NCBI RefSeq assembly: GCF_051020975.1
Contig: NC_135046.1
Coordinates: forward strand, 7,192,001-7,256,000
Reading direction: 5' to 3'
DNA from: Osmia lignaria lignaria
Lineage: Eukaryota; Arthropoda; Insecta; Hymenoptera; Megachilidae
Length of the DNA: 64,000 nucleotides
The first letter of the stretch is position 1. Each line of letters begins with the position of its first letter. A model generated the notes under the pieces. The model saw only the letters and a list, made by a program, of their open reading frames with translations. It had not been told where the DNA came from and made no database searches. Shown in pieces: positions 37,593 to 51,204 of the stretch. Made by a program: the position numbers and the translations under genes.

Positions 37593-39640
37593 TATAAAAG
37601 TTGGTATATATGAAAGTAATTACTACACACTCGATTTTCAAAACTTTTTAATGATTTCAAACTTGCCCTTGCAAAGTTCTTCCTTCTTCAATTACCAACT
37701 TAAATGGAACGTACCATTAATACCATGAAAAGTTTTATTTATTTATTTTTTTAAACTAATAAACCGCTATTTGTTTACATGTATTACACAAGTTCAATAC
37801 TCTAAAGGTCAAAGATGAAGTTGGTCGAATTTTAACTGCAAGTTCTGGCAATATTAAACGTACACCTGAACGCAAGAAACTCTCTGTAATCTCGCCTTAA
37901 AGATACAGGATTAGAGCGCGTTGAAAAAGCAGCGGGGAGCTTTGAATAATTTCGAAACAAAAGCAACACGAGAGTCCCGGTGTTCTCGGTTGTTCGTAGC
38001 TGGTACCCTTTTTTGCTTCGGGTCACGAATGTCAATGCGTCCTCTGCGTGCCGCATTTGCCTAATGCTTGAAATCCTCCTGACCTGGTGTCTCGTAATCT
38101 GAGCGTGTATTTTAATTAGCTCACCGAGGTTACATTTTCCATGACGCGACGTGAAATAACGTCGGAGAAGTTGTAATCGCGGTTTCAGCTCCTTCGTTAA
38201 GCGACCCCCAATTTGATATAATTACTCAAATGACAGACCTCGTATCGCAGTTGAAATTAAAATTTCGTGTGTCTCTGAAACTGAAACTGACCGAATCAGG
38301 TCGTTGATCTTCATAACGTACATCGAGTATAATTAAATATCTAAACTGCTTTATTGAACTAAATAACGAATGCGAGTAGCCTTTCGAGTGCAAGGGATAA
38401 ATTGCACTATTTCGGAAACTCTATACGTGAAAAGGAACAATGATAACCCAATTTTCCCAACCGACAATGTTATCGATGCGTTGTAGCATAACAGGTATCC
38501 TTTCTTCCCCTGGGTCGCGTATTGTTTCGACTCGATGCGATAGCGATAACAAACAAAACAAGAAATAGGTTCTTCTGCAGGCTTCCAGTGGGAACTACTG
38601 GCTTCAATTTCATTTCCCGTAAGCTTAACTACGTGACTTTTTTCCTCTATTTTTCTCGTGCGATTACGATATTTTAACATTCTCCCAAATAAACTGGCGT
38701 TTCATCCCTTAACGAGCGCACTAACAAATATCAATAGGTATTATCCATTGAATGCCTTTTCGAACACAATCAAATTTTCGATGTCGTATAGTAATCGAAC
38801 GCCAGGATTATTACTTTCTTTTGTTTGGAAATAATAAATTGAAATAAACGCGTGCTACGTGAAAATGAACACAATGCGACGATGCCGGTCGTGTAGTCTC
38901 GCGAACATCAATATTTTCGTTTTCAATCGACTCGATTCGACAGGCCGCAGCGAGATGTTGCCTATTTCGAATGGAATTACATTGAACGGAGAAAAAAAAG
39001 AATCTGTAAAATAAAATAAAACGAGGGAAACAGGGGTTGAGAGTGGAACGAAACTAACGGCACGCGAAGGGGACGGGATATTACCAGGACATTTTAACCG
39101 GCAACAAAGACTGGTTCCTGTTGAAAATTCGAACTTGGATAGGATCCTCTCGTTTCGCGAAAGCTTTTCCTATCGCGCGATACGATATCGCGAGAAACGA
39201 TACGGCGCGGCTGAATTACTATATCGAAACTCTGCTTTCGACGAACCGTAGCAATTTCAAATCGAAAATAATCCTTTTATTTCCACGGCCTGTGAATTCG
39301 TTCGGGCTCTTTGTCTCTTCTCTCGTTGCAACGAATTTCCTCGTCGTGGTGTCGTCTCATCTCGATGAGGAAAACAAAAAAGGAGAAACAAAAAAAAAAA
39401 AGAAACCAGGCCAGGCATTTAGAAGAGATCGGTAAAGGGGAATACGAACGACGAAACGGAGTTTGTCGTAATAAAACGAGGGTAAAAAAGGAAAACGCGT
39501 CGCGGCGTGTCGGATCCCGTTGAAAGTTTGACCCGGTTTCGCGAAATTATCCTTCCATTTGGCAACGATGCTGCCAGACTCCCGTTGCGCCATAAAATCC
39601 GCGAAAAGAAGGGTGGTAGGGTGAATTTTCTTTCTCTCGC

Positions 39641-39665
39641 TGTGTGTGTGGGTTGTGTGTAGGTG
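39641..39665. repeat. Interrupted (TG)n tract
   Basis: Five TG units, a GGT interruption, then a further TGTGTGTAGGTG stretch. Confidence 0.85.
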
Positions 39666-40103
39666 TAAAGAAACGACATTCCATTCGTGGAAAGGAAGAA
39701 ATCGTAAAGAAACATACGTTGTCGTAAAGCTAACGTAATACGGTGCCGGTAGCAATTTTTGCTGGGAGACCGATAGCATCTTCGGTGTCTTGTTGTTTCG
39801 TGGCCGGGTTTTTACTACGCTCGAGGCGCGTCGTGCTGGCGACGCGCGGTGAAAACCTACGAAACGATAGAACGAATCGAGGAAAATAAGTTTGCTCTGG
39901 GCAGGAAACGGGATATCCTCGGATAGTGGCTACGAAAGCGAGCCGGTGCAACGCGCTGGAACGTTATTAACGCGGCTTTAATTCGCCTTAACGCGTTGCG
40001 TTTCAGACTACGTGCGTGGGTTCTCTCTGTTGCAAATGGAATCGCGAATACCATGAGGTTAGAGCATAGTTGCGAAACATTTCATCGGGTCCGTTAGAGA
40101 TAG

Positions 40104-40454
40104 AAACGCCTGCTATCGTGGCATCTAAAGCGCGAATTATGCGCGAATTCAAGCGATACCGATGCAAACCCGCCGAGCAGAAGTAGTCGAAAGTTAGGAA
40201 CCGCGCTCGCGAATTGCCCCTTTATCCAGCTTCGTCGCTCCGATCGAGCGTACGAAAGTGTTCACCGCGTTATTTTCAGTCAACGAATTTCTGGAGCGGT
40301 TTTCAATGAACTATGCGAACATTTGCTAAAACAATTGTTGAATTTACAGTACGATCTGATAATTTCGTTTGAAACTATTTCGTATGAAACAACGAATACC
40401 TACTGCACGTATCTAGTCCTAGTCTGTTTGATTTCTCATCTGGTGCACCCTTAA
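40104..40454 (+). other. Stop-free frame with acceptor-like sites, unassigned
   Basis: One forward frame is open for 116 codons and ends at a TAA at 40452. It has no ATG. Two acceptor-like sites fall inside it: CCCCTTTATCCAG ending at 40229 (phase 0) and TTATTTTCAG ending at 40279. The second half, although AT-rich, still encodes a balanced peptide with AVFNELCEHLLKQLLNLQYD, which would form an amphipathic helix, followed by a hydrophobic stretch near YLVLVCLISHLV. No family is recognised. Chance frames of this size exist elsewhere in the window, so this is recorded only as a place to look for an exon. Confidence 0.12.
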
Positions 40455-43400
40455 CGAACTTGTCTTGTCGAAAGGGGTTGGTTTCGATCCAGAAACACGG
40501 GGTAGCAGCTTTCAGGTAGAGAGTTTCCCTGTTCTCGTGTCACGATCCCGTTCTTGGATATTTCGAGATCGCGAAGACGAAGCGGGGGAAAGTGACAGGA
40601 AAAGAGATCGAATGTTCCAGTGAACATTATATTACGGTAATTCGGGTGTGCGACGAAGAGAGGCGGAGAGGCGGCAAACCGTGAAACACGGAACGCGTAG
40701 TGAGAGATGGAATTGGTGGGAAACGGTGTTCAGACCGATATGTCGACGTAAATTCACGACCTTCGAAGGAAGTAGACGATGATATAACGAGGAAGGAACG
40801 AAAGGCCGGGCCGGGTAGCGAGGCCACGTAACTCTTCGGTTCGCTGTGCCAGGATTGCTGGCGACCCAGCTTCTCCTTTCCCGGCTCTCCTCCATCTCTC
40901 ACCTTCACCTGCCGTGGTCGATCGATTCGCTAAAAGTAAATAAAATTCGCCCCTCGGCTGGCAGCGAGAAGAGGCAGAACCCTGGCGCTAGTGTAAGTGT
41001 CAGTGTTGGGTGTAATGCAATAAATCAAGGCGTCGATGGAGAGCCGAAAGTCATCGAACAAAGTCGGCCCACATAATTCTCCGTCTCGCTTCGTGCTTCG
41101 GCAACCCGGCAAACGAACGTCTTTACGTTTCTGGTGACCTGGATGGCTTCGGCCGATCGCTGGAAAACCGGTAAAAGCATGGAAATTGATCGTACCGTTT
41201 CTCTTGACCATCCACCTTAAACGGAACCTTTCGAAGCTCCTCCATTTTCCGCGACCTCTATACGCTTTGACCCATTTATTTTTTCTTTCAACGGAAAACG
41301 AGATGTCTTTATTGCGTGATATGCTTCGAGTTAATTTGTAGCCCCGTTTCGACGATTGCAATTTCGAATTCATCGGTTCGGTTCAATTGGTCGAAGCAAT
41401 CGTCTGGTAAACGAAGAAACCAGCCTTCCAATCGAGCTATACTACGATTCGATCCCGCAATTGCCTCTTCAAACCAACACTGTTTTTGCTGGCACACCAT
41501 GTTCCTTCCTATTCGAGGAGAAACTTTTCTTACGAATCCCTGCTTTAGGTTATATTCCAGTGCAACTCAATTTACTCGGGGGTTTCCAAGTTGTTTAGCT
41601 GGGAATGGCAATCGGGGGAACGAAGATCCCGGCTATGAAGCAAATTAATTTCACACGCATTGTTGCGTTTGAAAAATAAGCGACACTCGTTCTTGGTAAT
41701 GATAAAAAAGCAATAACCTGTTTGTTTGCGTCACCTTGCCGTTTTCCTGAACGGCTCCTTACGCGTTCACTGCCACAGTGGAAATAACCGTGTATAGTAA
41801 GACGCGCAATTGTTTTTCTTACCGCAGGAAACTTAATGATTGAGCTATACTACTTAAAACTAATAACGTCGTTCATCGCCGAGAGTCAGCTCGTTCTTAT
41901 TCGTGTTTTTAAATATTTCTCGCGCTTTTCGAGCATGTTGACACGTCGCGTCAAGGAAACGGAAATCGGGCAATCTTGAAGCAAGATGCATCTCGCGCCC
42001 CAGGCGAGAGGAGTACGCTTGTTTCTTCCAATTCTTTTGGTTCTTATTTTTCCGTGGCGACAAGCGCCGAGTCGCCGTAGCTTCGCGGAATTCTCTTCGA
42101 TAAATCAGCGTGTCAGCGAGAAGTCGAGAGTCACCGTGGGTGGTAAACGGATACACTGGTACACGTAGGTCGAAGGTAGGAAAATCGTGAATGGTGGTCG
42201 CGAGCACGAAGAGGCGAAACGTTGGAGCGGACAAGGAAAAAAAGGGTATCGCTGGAACGAGGCGTGCTCGGACACGAAACAGAAGGGTGAACGGGCAACT
42301 CGTTCGTTTTTTAGCCCGTCCACAGCTGCTTGATGGCGATTTGATCGCGCCTTCGACGCGACGCGACGTTCCAACGAAATTGAATCGACGTTTGACGAGG
42401 GACGAGAGGTTGCGCGTTAATTTAGATGTTTTGCCGCGTTCGACGATCGAAACGAGTTATTTCACGCGTACGTACGAAACGATTCGCACGTCAGACGGCG
42501 GTCATGTAACAGGTGGTTCCTCGCGGAATGAAATAAAATTAATTTTTGGTCCCGTCCAATCGGTGCCGGCGAACACATCCGTAGTTCATCACTGTCGGTG
42601 TTAATGGAATTACGGCGCGGAATGCAGCCGTTCGGGGGAGTTCGATTTCTTTTCAAGAACGAGGACAAGCCCGATCGGTGAGTCGTGGACCAGTAGAAAT
42701 TAGTTTCCCACAATACGATAAATTGCAATAAAAGATTGATGATGGTCTGCGGAAAAACCGTCGCACCGGAAGCTATTGAAACCGATAGCTTGACAGATGT
42801 TCCCTCGAGAAAGCGATCGTCCCGAAATCAATTTGTTTCTGCTTTGTGAATAATCTGACGTTAATTCGATAAAAATGTAAATTACTGTTAAAAAGTCAGG
42901 GGAGGGTTAGGTTTTTTACACATCCATCAATACGTTAACTGTCACAATAAAACTGTTGAAATTTATTTGAATCATTAATAAGTTGAGTGTTTATAAAATA
43001 CTGTATCGAGTTCAACGAACGTCGATAAGCTCTATCATTACTCGGTCATAAACGGAAACATCGTCTTCGAGAAAGTGGCATTTTGCTTTCTTTCCTCACG
43101 CAATCCTCTAGGACGGATTTGCATAAATCGGGGGAGATTCCGCAGCGAGGTCTGCCTTTTTCGCCCTGGTACGAGATGGAAATATCCTTCCCTCGTCCCA
43201 ACTTATAAATCGGGATCTCGAGAGGTAAAAGTCAACGAACGCGCGACGCCTGACGGGTTAACTCGATTCCGGTTCGAGGGGAAAAGTCGGTCGCGCGGAC
43301 GGACAGTTTGATTTTCAATCGAAATGCGTCCCACGTCGCGTCGCCTCGGTCACGATGCCCGAGGAAACCCGGAAACCCACTAACGTTACCGGATGTGTAA

Positions 43401-43479
43401 CTATAAACGCGTTAAAGGGTAAGGCCACCCTAAACGATTGAAAATCATAAGTCGCTTAAAGAGGGCTTTTCGTGAAAAG

Positions 43480-43487
43480 TATAAAAG
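43480..43487 (+). promoter_or_regulatory. TATA-box-like element
   Basis: TATAAAAG followed by GC-rich GCTCGCC is a good match to an animal TATA box with its usual flank. About 25-30 bases downstream is TCTTCAAAG, a poor initiator. The first ATG after it (43556) opens only 25 codons and lacks a good start context. Without a gene downstream, this may be a chance match. Confidence 0.12.
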
Positions 43488-44135
43488 GCTCGCCTCGAAC
43501 TCTTCAAAGAGACGACTATCACGACTAGTCGACTTGTTTCAAACGAACGGCTCGAATGAGAGAAATTTTTGCCAACGGTGATTCGACGAGGAAAAGAAAC
43601 GGCGGTAATAGAGACAGCCGGCCAACCGGATGAAATTAACATTCATTAATTTAATAGTTAAGCTTCGTAGCAGTTCTAATTAAGCGGCACGAGAGGTTGC
43701 TTTTCTCTTGAATATCGTTTTAATATACTCGTGTTGATGTTCATTACTCTGATCTTGTGCGTAAGCGGGTTTTTCTGCGGATTAGGCAAGGAACATTGTC
43801 AACTAGGATGCGATGAAACTTCTTTCAACAAGCGTTAGAAAACGAGCCGGTTCGACAGCGTGGCGCCGCTTTCGACGTTTCAACGCTAACAGACAATTGA
43901 TTGTAATCGATTAATTTGCGAATAGCAAATATTCTCGTGGTTCCGGTTATACTCTCATTCCCGGTTGCGTTCACGCCGCCCCAACAACGCGGCGCATGCC
44001 TCGTCCATCACTTTGCCCGGCCACAAATTAATTATCTCGTAAGCATTATTTTAATTAACGCGACCAACTTGAAAGCCCGTTGGTTCATTCCGTTCCCTTT
44101 TTTTTTCTCTCCGCGTTTTCCATTTTTCCATCCCG

Positions 44136-44155
44136 TTTTTTTTTTCTCTCTCTCT
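44136..44155. repeat. Poly-T plus (CT)5 tract
   Basis: Ten thymines run straight into five CT units, within a longer pyrimidine-rich stretch (44096-44190). Confidence 0.85.
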
Positions 44156-44623
44156 TTGTTTCCTCACGTTTTTCCTCAACGACTTTTTACACACGTTAAT
44201 AAGAACGAACGATTCCGTTGACGTTGGTCCTTGATTCACGAAACAGGATACTTGTAGAAAACGAAGTTGTTGTTAGGGAATTTTCCTCTCGCCACTGCGG
44301 GAATAACAATAATCAAATGAAATCAAATAAAGCGACTCGTACGTGTAAAGTGGTCGTTTGTTTGTTTCTTTTCTTTTTCTACTTTTTCCTCTTAACTGTG
44401 TCTTGTTTCACGGTCGAGAGAACGTCAGAGAATACGGCGGCCCTTCTCTGTGACTCGTCGTCATTAGAAAACGCTAATTGCGAGTTAGGCACGAGGATGC
44501 TCCACCTCTGAGAACAACGTCGCTTTAACGTTAGAAAAGAAAACAAAGAGAAGCTTATATGAACTTGCTAGCTAAGTTTAGCTGGAGGATGACTTTGCGA
44601 CAATTTACTCGGGAAAATGAAAC

Positions 44624-44646
44624 GAAAGGAAAGGAAAGGAAAGGAA
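44624..44646. repeat. (GAAAG)4 pentanucleotide repeat
   Basis: Four perfect GAAAG units plus a partial fifth; a diverged continuation (GGGAGGG, then GAAAGGAAAGG) follows within 30 bases. Confidence 0.92.
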
Positions 44647-47600
44647 TGGGAGGGAAAATAAATGAAAGGAAAGGTGCGACGAATTATTCGCTGTAATTAT
44701 GCTGTTGGATGCAGGAACGATCTCAAGACGTTCAGAGTCCGAAGTCAGATTCAGATTCTAAATTTCATTACCGTATCTTGAAAAAGTGACGTAGTTACGG
44801 TAAATTCTGTGATTAATTAAATTAATTCAAATGAAATCTTGAAGCAGTTATCACGAGTGGATCGAATTGCTCTTAATGGCAGCTACACTGAATCGCTGCT
44901 AGACGTATTTCATACCGGAATGAATGAAAATTTCCTACTATTACTTCATTTCTACGGTCATTACTCTAATTACATCGATGTTTAATGTATCAAGAATTAT
45001 CGAGACCGATAATGCTTTCGCGCAATCAATTACTCGTGTTAAACGAACGCTTAATTGAGAACAATGAGAATGCCAGTACGGGACGGAAGTCTCTTTCAAG
45101 CACGATCGTTAGAAGAATAATTCCTTTTAACTCTGCTCCTAGGTGGAGAACAAGACGGCTAAATGTTAAGGCTGCCCACGAAACATAAATAAATGTTTAG
45201 AGGTGTCTTGTATTTGCATAAACGTACATTTTCTCATCGTACTTTCCGGCGGTTTGCATAAATAATGAACAGAGAAATAGGGAAATGTAAAATAGCCCCG
45301 ATAAAGTTTCCTGTTGCGGTGATTTCCAGCAGCGAGAACGCGACAATGAATTTATCTTAAACGTCAAAGAAGCAACAGATTTCGCTTTAGTTTCTTCTTC
45401 GTGCTCTACTCGCAATACAATAGAATGGCAAACGGTTATTGAAATCGCGTGTAACAGGTATTGAAGACTGGCTGCAGCTGTTAACGTTGTAATCACGCCA
45501 ACAGGAAGGCCTGTTCGCAATTAGTGATCGCCAGTGAATTAGATTATCGACTCGCTGTCGATTATTGCCCCTACGTGGCGCCTAGCTTCTCAATATTGAA
45601 TTGGAAATTGTGCCTGTAACGAAACCTCTCTACGATTAATTCAGGCTCGGTTCTTATCGAATTTTCAATGAATTTCACTCTGGAAACCGTATGAAAATTG
45701 AAGTTTCTTTTGCGGAAGACACGCATGCCAAGCAAGGGATGTTTCTCTGTGTGGATGAAGGGCTTCTCTTTTGAACGGTTGCTTTTTCTTGCTCATGAGT
45801 CTTCTTGACGTTTCTTGTTCGCGAATGATTCTAATCTTTATTGGAAGTAACAAGATAATAAATCATTGACCAATCACTATTTTCAGTCTGCTCGTCCGAA
45901 GCTAGAATTCATATTTCAACGCTGAAAGGAATTTATTATTTTTCATATTTTAATAACACCGAGCAGCGGGCGAGAAATTTAAATAGACTGGTTCTTTTTG
46001 GGGGGTCCATTTCAAAGTCCAGCAACCATAATAATTGCATATCGTACTCGCCTTTGTGCCATTGTCACATGCTTTAATATACACAAAGGATTTCTTTCTC
46101 TCGCATGAATAAATAAGTCGTCTTGAAGTTGGTCAAAGGTGGCAGCCAGGGTGCCGTGAGTCGATGGTATCCGTCGATAAGGGTCATGAACCGAGATCGA
46201 TCGAATCGTTCGAGGAAAAATAACGATGTGTCGCGGGAAAGTTGGTTGCTCAGGGGGCTGACTGGTAATTAGCGGAAAGTCGGCCAGAAAGGAAAAAAAA
46301 AAAAGAAAAATGCTGTGGCAGCACAGGGGGCGGGTTCGCGGATTGTTGAAAGCGTGCCGGGATGAAAAGCAACTATTCCGGTTGCGCCGCGATAAATGGC
46401 AACCGTTTAAAGCGTCCACTTTTTACTTCCTTCCGGCCGCCACGATAAATGGTGCGCCGCTTAAGGCGTCTTACCATCGGTTTGCATTTCCGACCCGGCC
46501 AACTTTAAGATCCAGAAATTCGAACGTCGAGAGTGTCTGCTGCTCGCGGGGCTTTTCTACTGCCGAACCTTTCGCGAGAAACGCTGCGAAATCCCCGGGT
46601 TAATCCCTCACCTCTTTCCTTTTCCACTGCTTCCGGTCTGATCGATCGCCGGGACGTTTGGTGAATATTCGACCAACAGCCGTGGGCGAAAAAATTCGCG
46701 ACAGTCTTCATTTCTTTGCTTTCCCTTTCGTTGTTTCATTTCTCATCTTCCCCCCTTTCGCACTTTCCATTTCAAAGGAATTTGCTATGTTGGTCACGGG
46801 GACAGTTACGCAGGCATTGATTTTTTTCAGAAATTTTACTTTATCTCCATTAACTCTGCCCTCCCCGGTTAAGCGTTTTAACAACGATCTAATAACTTAG
46901 AATCGCTAGTTACGAAAACGACGTATCACCTGTGCGCCATCTTATAAACTCGTGAGCATGTCGTGACTCGCGTGCCCAGACACGTTCCAGCGAATCGATC
47001 AATTGCCATGAATTGGCCCCTTCGTTATAATATCGTAGAAAGGTCGTTAATCAAGTGGCAACCACCATCCACGCGTTGCACCCGTTAATTTGAAACAGCC
47101 AATCGACGCCTGCCGCGACTAACATTCACTTGTGCGAGAATCGTTAGATTTCCTGTCAATTTTCATTTCATTTTCTTCCACGTGAAACAATCGAGAGTAA
47201 TTGAGAAATTGGAATGGTAAACGTATGTCTGTTCGTGTTGACATTTGCATCGTTTATCCTTGAATGCTATAGACTATCCATTACTAAAAAATAGTTCCTT
47301 ATTTTCTGCCACTTTCCATTTTAACTCGACGATTCCCGATCGTTCGACAAAGCCTGCTATTACGTTCGTTTCTCTCGCTTGTTACGTCGTTTGGGGCCGT
47401 TTGATCGTGATGTGACTCATTTCCAACGGATGCATTGCCTTCGATAATTCATTGGCCACCAATATTGTATAATAGGTAGCGTGCAGCGGTCACAACAGAT
47501 CAATAAGCTTTTACAATCGGTACATGGAACGATAATTATTGCAACTCGAGCGATAATTCACGACGCGACGATGACTCTCGGTAGCTTTTCCATCTGTGCG

Positions 47601-47791
47601 AAGCGAAAGAGGCACAAGAGAGAAGGCAAATTACAGGGTCGCCAGATATACACAGCTTCGAACACTCTATTTTATTAACGTCGACGTATTAATGCTGCCT
47701 CGATGGTTATCGTTGCCAGTGACGCTCCGGATTTTGCGGTGTAATCTCCAGACGAAGTTCACGTTGTTTCCTGTTACGATTATCGAGCACG

Positions 47792-47814
47792 GAGAGAGAG
47801 AGAGAGAGAGAGAG
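47792..47814. repeat. (GA)11 microsatellite
   Basis: A perfect GA run of 23 bases, ending before TCACGA. Confidence 0.95.
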
Positions 47815-50489
47815 TCACGAATTTTCCGAATAGTGGCCTGATTCTCTAACGAAATTTTAATGTCGCTAATCCTGCGTATCACCGGCGAATTTCGACGGAT
47901 TTGCTCGGTTCGTAATCGAGTTCCCTAGAATCCCCGGCCAGCTCGTGGAAAATTTTGATTAAAAGTTTGGACCGACAGCGGGCGTGTTCTCATCGAAATC
48001 AGGCCATCGGATTTTAGCATCCATCCAGAAAGAATCGGGAATGGGTGCGGCTCCTTGGTTTACGTTACTCCCTTCCCCCTTCCTCGTCAATAATCGAATC
48101 GTCGTCGTTCGCGGATGATAATCATCGTCACGTTCTTTCCTCTCGACGAAAGGTGAACGAGTCGTTACTTCTTCTTGGGGGTGATTTATCTGGGTATACG
48201 ACACCTGCGTGTTCACGCTTGGTTTTCTTATCCTTTCTCTCTGTGACACCAGTTTCACGTAATCGAAGAACGATTTTGGACCAAGAATTATTCTCCCTCG
48301 ACAAATCGAAAGCTTGCTTCGAAAGCAAGTTAAGAGTTTCATGTTAAATAGTAATTTTACTTTAATGACGAAGACGTTCGTGTTAGTAGCTGACCATGGA
48401 AGAACCGTAGGCCTCCCTTTCTATTGATTTAGCCTTTGCGAACCCACTTTCTGGCCAACTTGTTTTTTTTTGCGATAAGCTGCATAGATATGTCGCGTAA
48501 TGGCGCGGCTAGACCGCTTAAGCGACTGCTAAGGAATCGATCGGACGACAGTAGTGGTCTCCAAGAGGCTATTGGCGAGTTGGTACGCGTCCAGGTCTTC
48601 CAAGCAGAACCAAGTAATTCGATTACCACGCTAAAATCCCGTTTCCCGCGAGCTTGTTAATTATACGTTCAACGCGATATGCATATTGCCTGTGTAAGAG
48701 CGCATGCAACGCTGCAATACTTTCTACCGATCCGCGTTATAAATACAGAGAACCACGTCGGATGCAATCTGGCTGGAATAGTGGCCCGTTATATTTTCCT
48801 CGAACGTTAAAAAGGAAAAAGGAGATTTAACGATTTCCAGTCGGAAAACTGGTTATCTGATAATTGTAAAATGAACGACAAGCAACGAATTTCCATCGTG
48901 ATGAAATCAAAGAAATCTGGAGTTACGATGACGTTTACAATCGTCGAAAATTATTATTGATACGATCTTCGATCGACTCCTACTAATCTCGTCGATCAAT
49001 CGCGATCCGATTGCTGCACGCCAATGAAATGCTTTGAAAAAAATCGATCAATCGGCATGTATCAGCTTAAAATGTCCTTAATGATTCGGAATTGTTCGCT
49101 TACCGAGGCGTTTTCGCGCCACTGGAGTTATATTGATTTCGAAGAATTCCGAGGTAAAAACGTCTGTCTAGAAACCAACCCGGCTGTCAGTCAGTCTCGC
49201 GCGTAAATCCGTTTCGTCTCGTTCGATTTTCAACGAGCAGAGAGTAACGTCGATAGGACGAACGAGAAAAGAAGAGAAAATAGAGGAGCAACAAACAACA
49301 CGATTAGTCTAAATTGATCATTAAGTAGAATGGTTCTGCAATTGATTGGTTTAGCGAAGCTCGAAACGATCGAGACGGAGGAACTGTTCGTAGCTCGAAA
49401 TCTCTAGGGACACGGTAGGATGATCGCAGGACCAGCCAATTAATCACGGATCGCGCGAATCAAAATTAACAGCAACATCAATTTCAGCACACTACAAGGG
49501 CCTGGCGTTGTTAATTACGTGACGTTAATTGCGCAGATATCCGCGATGCAACGAGAATCCCGCTCCTTGCGGAGAAGGCGCACGTTCGTGCTCGCAGCAG
49601 CGTGCACTTAAATGCTTCGCACTCGTTATTTCTCGTTGCAGGATTATCTACGTACCTCGAGCGTAAAGGTGTAACCGGTTGAAGCTTGCCGCATGTCGCT
49701 CGTACGCGATCCTCCCCGAGGAAACGTTGTATGTTTTAGATTGTTTGATCTGCCTACAAGATGTAGCTCGCGACGCCGGGAATGTAACTTACGATTATGG
49801 GTTTCCATTCTCATCTCGACGGTATTAAGCCCGAGGATCTCGAGGACACGCTCGTACCACGGTTGAACGGTGCCGAGCAAGTATCTGTTCTCGAGATAGA
49901 ACCACCTTACGGAATGATTTCCTTAATCAAGCCCCGCGGTGGGGAAGGGGTTAGAATTTTATTAAGCGAACGGAGCTACAACTACCTTGCGTTTAACGTT
50001 CGATATCAAGAACGGTGTTTATTGTTCGTCTCGATATCAGTTTCAAGTAGATCGTAATTGCGAGGCAATTGAATCGAAACGTTTTAATATACATCGTCCG
50101 AGCAATTGGAAAATCATCATAACTTTGATGCTTCCATTAAACGTTTTTAACGAGCACTCTATCAACTCGACAATTATTTAATCGACTCGATCGCTTCCTT
50201 CGTTCATCTCTGTTTTCGTTTACATTAACAAACCGATCTTTCCCTACTCTGTTCAACAAGGTACAGGTTTAAATTAAATAAACGCACTTAAATGCTGCTG
50301 CGAGCACGAACGTATTTTCGAGGCTCGACAAACTTTGGGGTACGAAGGATTTCGTCCGACGCCGACGCCGGCGCCGCCGCAATTTTTCCTCGCGACCGTA
50401 CGAAATTGCCCGCGACGCGATAAAAATGCGTCTGTGCTAGCAGCGGCTGGCAAAGGAACGAACGTCGTCGCGTTGCCATCGCGAGAGGT

Positions 50490-50497
50490 TATATAAA
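50490..50497 (+). promoter_or_regulatory. TATA-box-like element in a GC-rich block
   Basis: TATATAAA followed by GCAGCC lies inside an unusually GC-rich, CpG-rich block (about 50330-50580). No convincing coding exon follows within 500 bases. It could mark a promoter on the plus strand, or be a chance AT patch in GC-rich DNA. Confidence 0.12.
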
Positions 50498-51095
50498 GCA
50501 GCCTGGTAGCGGCATGGCGCGGCGTCGCGACGCCGTTCGCCGATAAATTTCCTGGCTGGTCAGCCAACCCGGTGCAGCCTGGCGTACGAAAAACTGTACA
50601 ATGTTTTCCGTTTAAAAATGTTTTATGACGGAGGATCCACGCCGCGGACCAAACGCGGATATATCCACTGGAACGTAGTGGAGGCTGCGTTTTTATGCTT
50701 GCTTTCGTCTTCTTCCCCGCTCGGCCGCCGCGCCGCGTGGGACTTTTCACTTTTGCTAGTCGGGAAGCTGGCTAGTGGCTCGCTTCCCACGGGATTACAG
50801 GAGAAAATCAGGATCCCGAGCATCGTGGAAGAAGGATTGTACGCATAACGAATACAAGAATATCTTATCGATATCGAACGGATAGATTTTCTCATTAGAG
50901 GATCCGAGGCCGACAAGCATGGTCGCGAGAGAAAAACTGGTTTCATCCATCGCAGAGGAGAAGAATGCGCGTGGCATAACTAAATATGGCTACACGATCG
51001 AAGATACACTCTTTCACGCTAATAAACGTCCTCGTTCGTTACACTAATTACCTGGTTTCTTTCGTTCCACTTTGTCTCTTTTTCTTCCATTTCAG

Positions 51096-51204
51096 TGGTA
51101 AGCGTTTCGCGTGGGATCCTCCAGAGTGTTCGATCGATACCATCGAGGAAATTATCGGCACGCGAAACTTTTACCTTTTTTGTCTTTTATCGACTATCAG
51201 ATAG
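51096..51204 (+). other. Orphan acceptor followed by possible terminal exon
   Basis: A strong acceptor-like tract (TTTGTCTCTTTTTCTTCCAT then TTCAG, ending at 51095) precedes two open frames. After one leading base, the frame from 51097 reads 35 codons (starts GKRFAWDPPECSIDTIEE) to a TAG ending at 51204; this is the phase needed by the donor at 36638. The alternative frame stays open for about 74 codons to 51319. Amino-acid composition of the first is balanced and acidic, unlike most chance frames here. No conserved domain is visible and there is no recognised polyadenylation signal nearby. It is a guess that it is transcribed. Confidence 0.17.

Larger units (their letters stand above)
36639..51095. 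other. Probable first intron of the gene starting at 36511
   Basis: The region begins with GTAAGTG, a strong donor. I found no downstream coding exon with both splice sites. Acceptor-like sites end at 40005, 40279, 45885, 46830 and 49641, none followed by a convincing exon and donor. Three overlapping open frames at 41309-41648 (two forward, one reverse) have balanced composition but no motif. Confidence 0.4.
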
